DNA of 64,000 nucleotides from an uncultured Sulfuricurvum sp. (lineage in GTDB: Bacteria; Campylobacterota; Campylobacteria; Campylobacterales; Sulfurimonadaceae). The position numbers and the translations under genes were made by a program. Positions within the stretch are counted from its first letter, which is position 1, and each line of letters begins with the position of its first letter. Below the pieces are notes generated by a model. The model was not told where the DNA came from. It saw only the letters and a program-made list of their open reading frames with translations, and searched no databases. Of the stretch, positions 63,596 through 64,000 are shown in pieces. The stretch is from assembly GCF_937936435.1 (NCBI RefSeq), contig NZ_CALDDG010000030.1:1-64000 (forward strand). Direction: 5' to 3'.

Positions 63596-64000
63596 TTATG
63601 CGAAGAGAGCCAAGGCTCTTCCGAAAGGGGTTTTTGCCGGTCCCGAAAGGGCCCACAGCACTTCATATGCCGGCGGAATCCGAGGAAAACGCCCCTCTCC
63701 GTCGGTAAAATAAAGAAGCATCGTCGTCATCGGAAGGTTGGCATCGATGTAATCGAATACGGGGCGGAAATCGGTCCCGCCTCCCCCTTTTAGCGAAAAA
63801 TCGAGTCTCTCTCCCCCCTGAAACGTATAATGGTTATGGACTTTGGCATCCGCGGTGATCAATTCGATCTTCACGGCAGGAAAATTGTTCATAATCGACT
63901 TGAACTCCTCCATAAACAACCCCAACAGTTCGTCATTGATCGAACCGGACGTATCGATAGCCACGCATAAGCTCAGAGTATCGCTTGCAAGCGAGGGTAA
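63596..64000 (-). CDS. VWA-like (DUF2201 type) protein, partial at the window end
   Basis: Only the C-terminal 134 residues are in the window; the reading frame stays open through 64000 and the gene continues beyond. The visible part is a von Willebrand A-like fold with the metal-ion site VAIDTSGSI (Asp-x-Ser-x-Ser), a Thr in GGGGTDFRPV and an Asp in LYFTDGEG. This is the C-terminal domain of DUF2201-type predicted metallopeptidases, which often pair with MoxR-like ATPases; I cannot see the peptidase part. The apparent GTG start at 63964 is internal. Confidence 0.75.
   Translation of the reverse strand, partial: LPSLASDTLSLCVAIDTSGSINDELLGLFMEEFKSIMNNFPAVKIELITADAKVHNHYTFQGGERLDFSLKGGGGTDFRPVFDYIDANLPMTTMLLYFTDGEGRFPRIPPAYEVLWALSGPAKTPFGRALALFA

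Overview
The window looks like chromosomal DNA of a sulfur-oxidising, motile campylobacterotan (epsilonproteobacterial) chemolithotroph of the Sulfuricurvum/Sulfurimonas kind. The reasons are the chemotaxis set (CheV, CheA with a fused receiver, CheW), an ArsS-type sensor kinase, the rpmH-rnpA-yidD-yidC-jag-mnmE-ruvX block, a SorAB-type sulfite dehydrogenase pair, short ExbB/ExbD/TonB proteins and moderate GC. Genus is an inference. The first 48 bases are not biological: they match an Illumina library adapter with an 8-base index, so the window begins at an untrimmed contig end and queA is cut there. The last gene runs off the right edge. I found no rRNA, tRNA, insertion sequence or CRISPR array.

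Layout. 49-3320: queA (partial), sulfite dehydrogenase with its cytochrome, dprA. 3434-13708: a complete energised-uptake locus: exbB-exbD-tonB-fecI-fecR, a signal-transducing TonB-dependent receptor, a periplasmic binding protein, a radical SAM enzyme, an ABC permease and ATPase, and a convergent small membrane protein. Two copies of one structured RNA-like leader lie in it, one after fecR ahead of the receptor and one ahead of the permease. 13843-22671: a divergent deacetylase, ilvC, then the rpmH to ruvX ribosome/tRNA/membrane-insertion block, and a small tetrahaem cytochrome. 22680-28312: clpB behind an HspR-like operator, a DUF445 protein, two unknown genes, a HEPN/MNT toxin-antitoxin-type pair and an AT-rich orphan. 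28323-38820: pepP and a tight greA-argC-lpxH-like-cheV-cheA-cheW run, then an EAL/CBS/GGDEF protein and a soluble zinc-binding chemoreceptor. 38988-45932: a small membrane protein, the feoA-feoB-regulator-kinase-surE-tcdA run, and pssA.

45939-52343 is an AT-rich accessory island and the most interesting part. On the minus strand a C5-cytosine DNA methyltransferase, a protein with two GHKL ATPase domains (Hsp90/MORC-like at the N-terminus, histidine-kinase-like at the C-terminus), a response regulator whose C-terminus carries an R-N-x3-H HEPN ribonuclease motif, and a PPP-type phosphatase overlap in one operon, followed by a 31-codon ORF too short for ordinary calling. I read this as a candidate phospho-relay defence or stress system: the ATPase/kinase senses, the receiver is phosphorylated, a HEPN RNase is released or restrained, and the methylase marks self DNA. 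That reading is inference.

52455-64000 returns to housekeeping and signalling: rmuC, an SPFH/NfeD pair, an SEC-C protein, an FGE-like protein lacking one catalytic cysteine, a membrane chemoreceptor, rho, murI, dnaX, a cold-shock gene with a long leader, a small unknown, a methyltransferase and the C-terminal part of a VWA-like protein.
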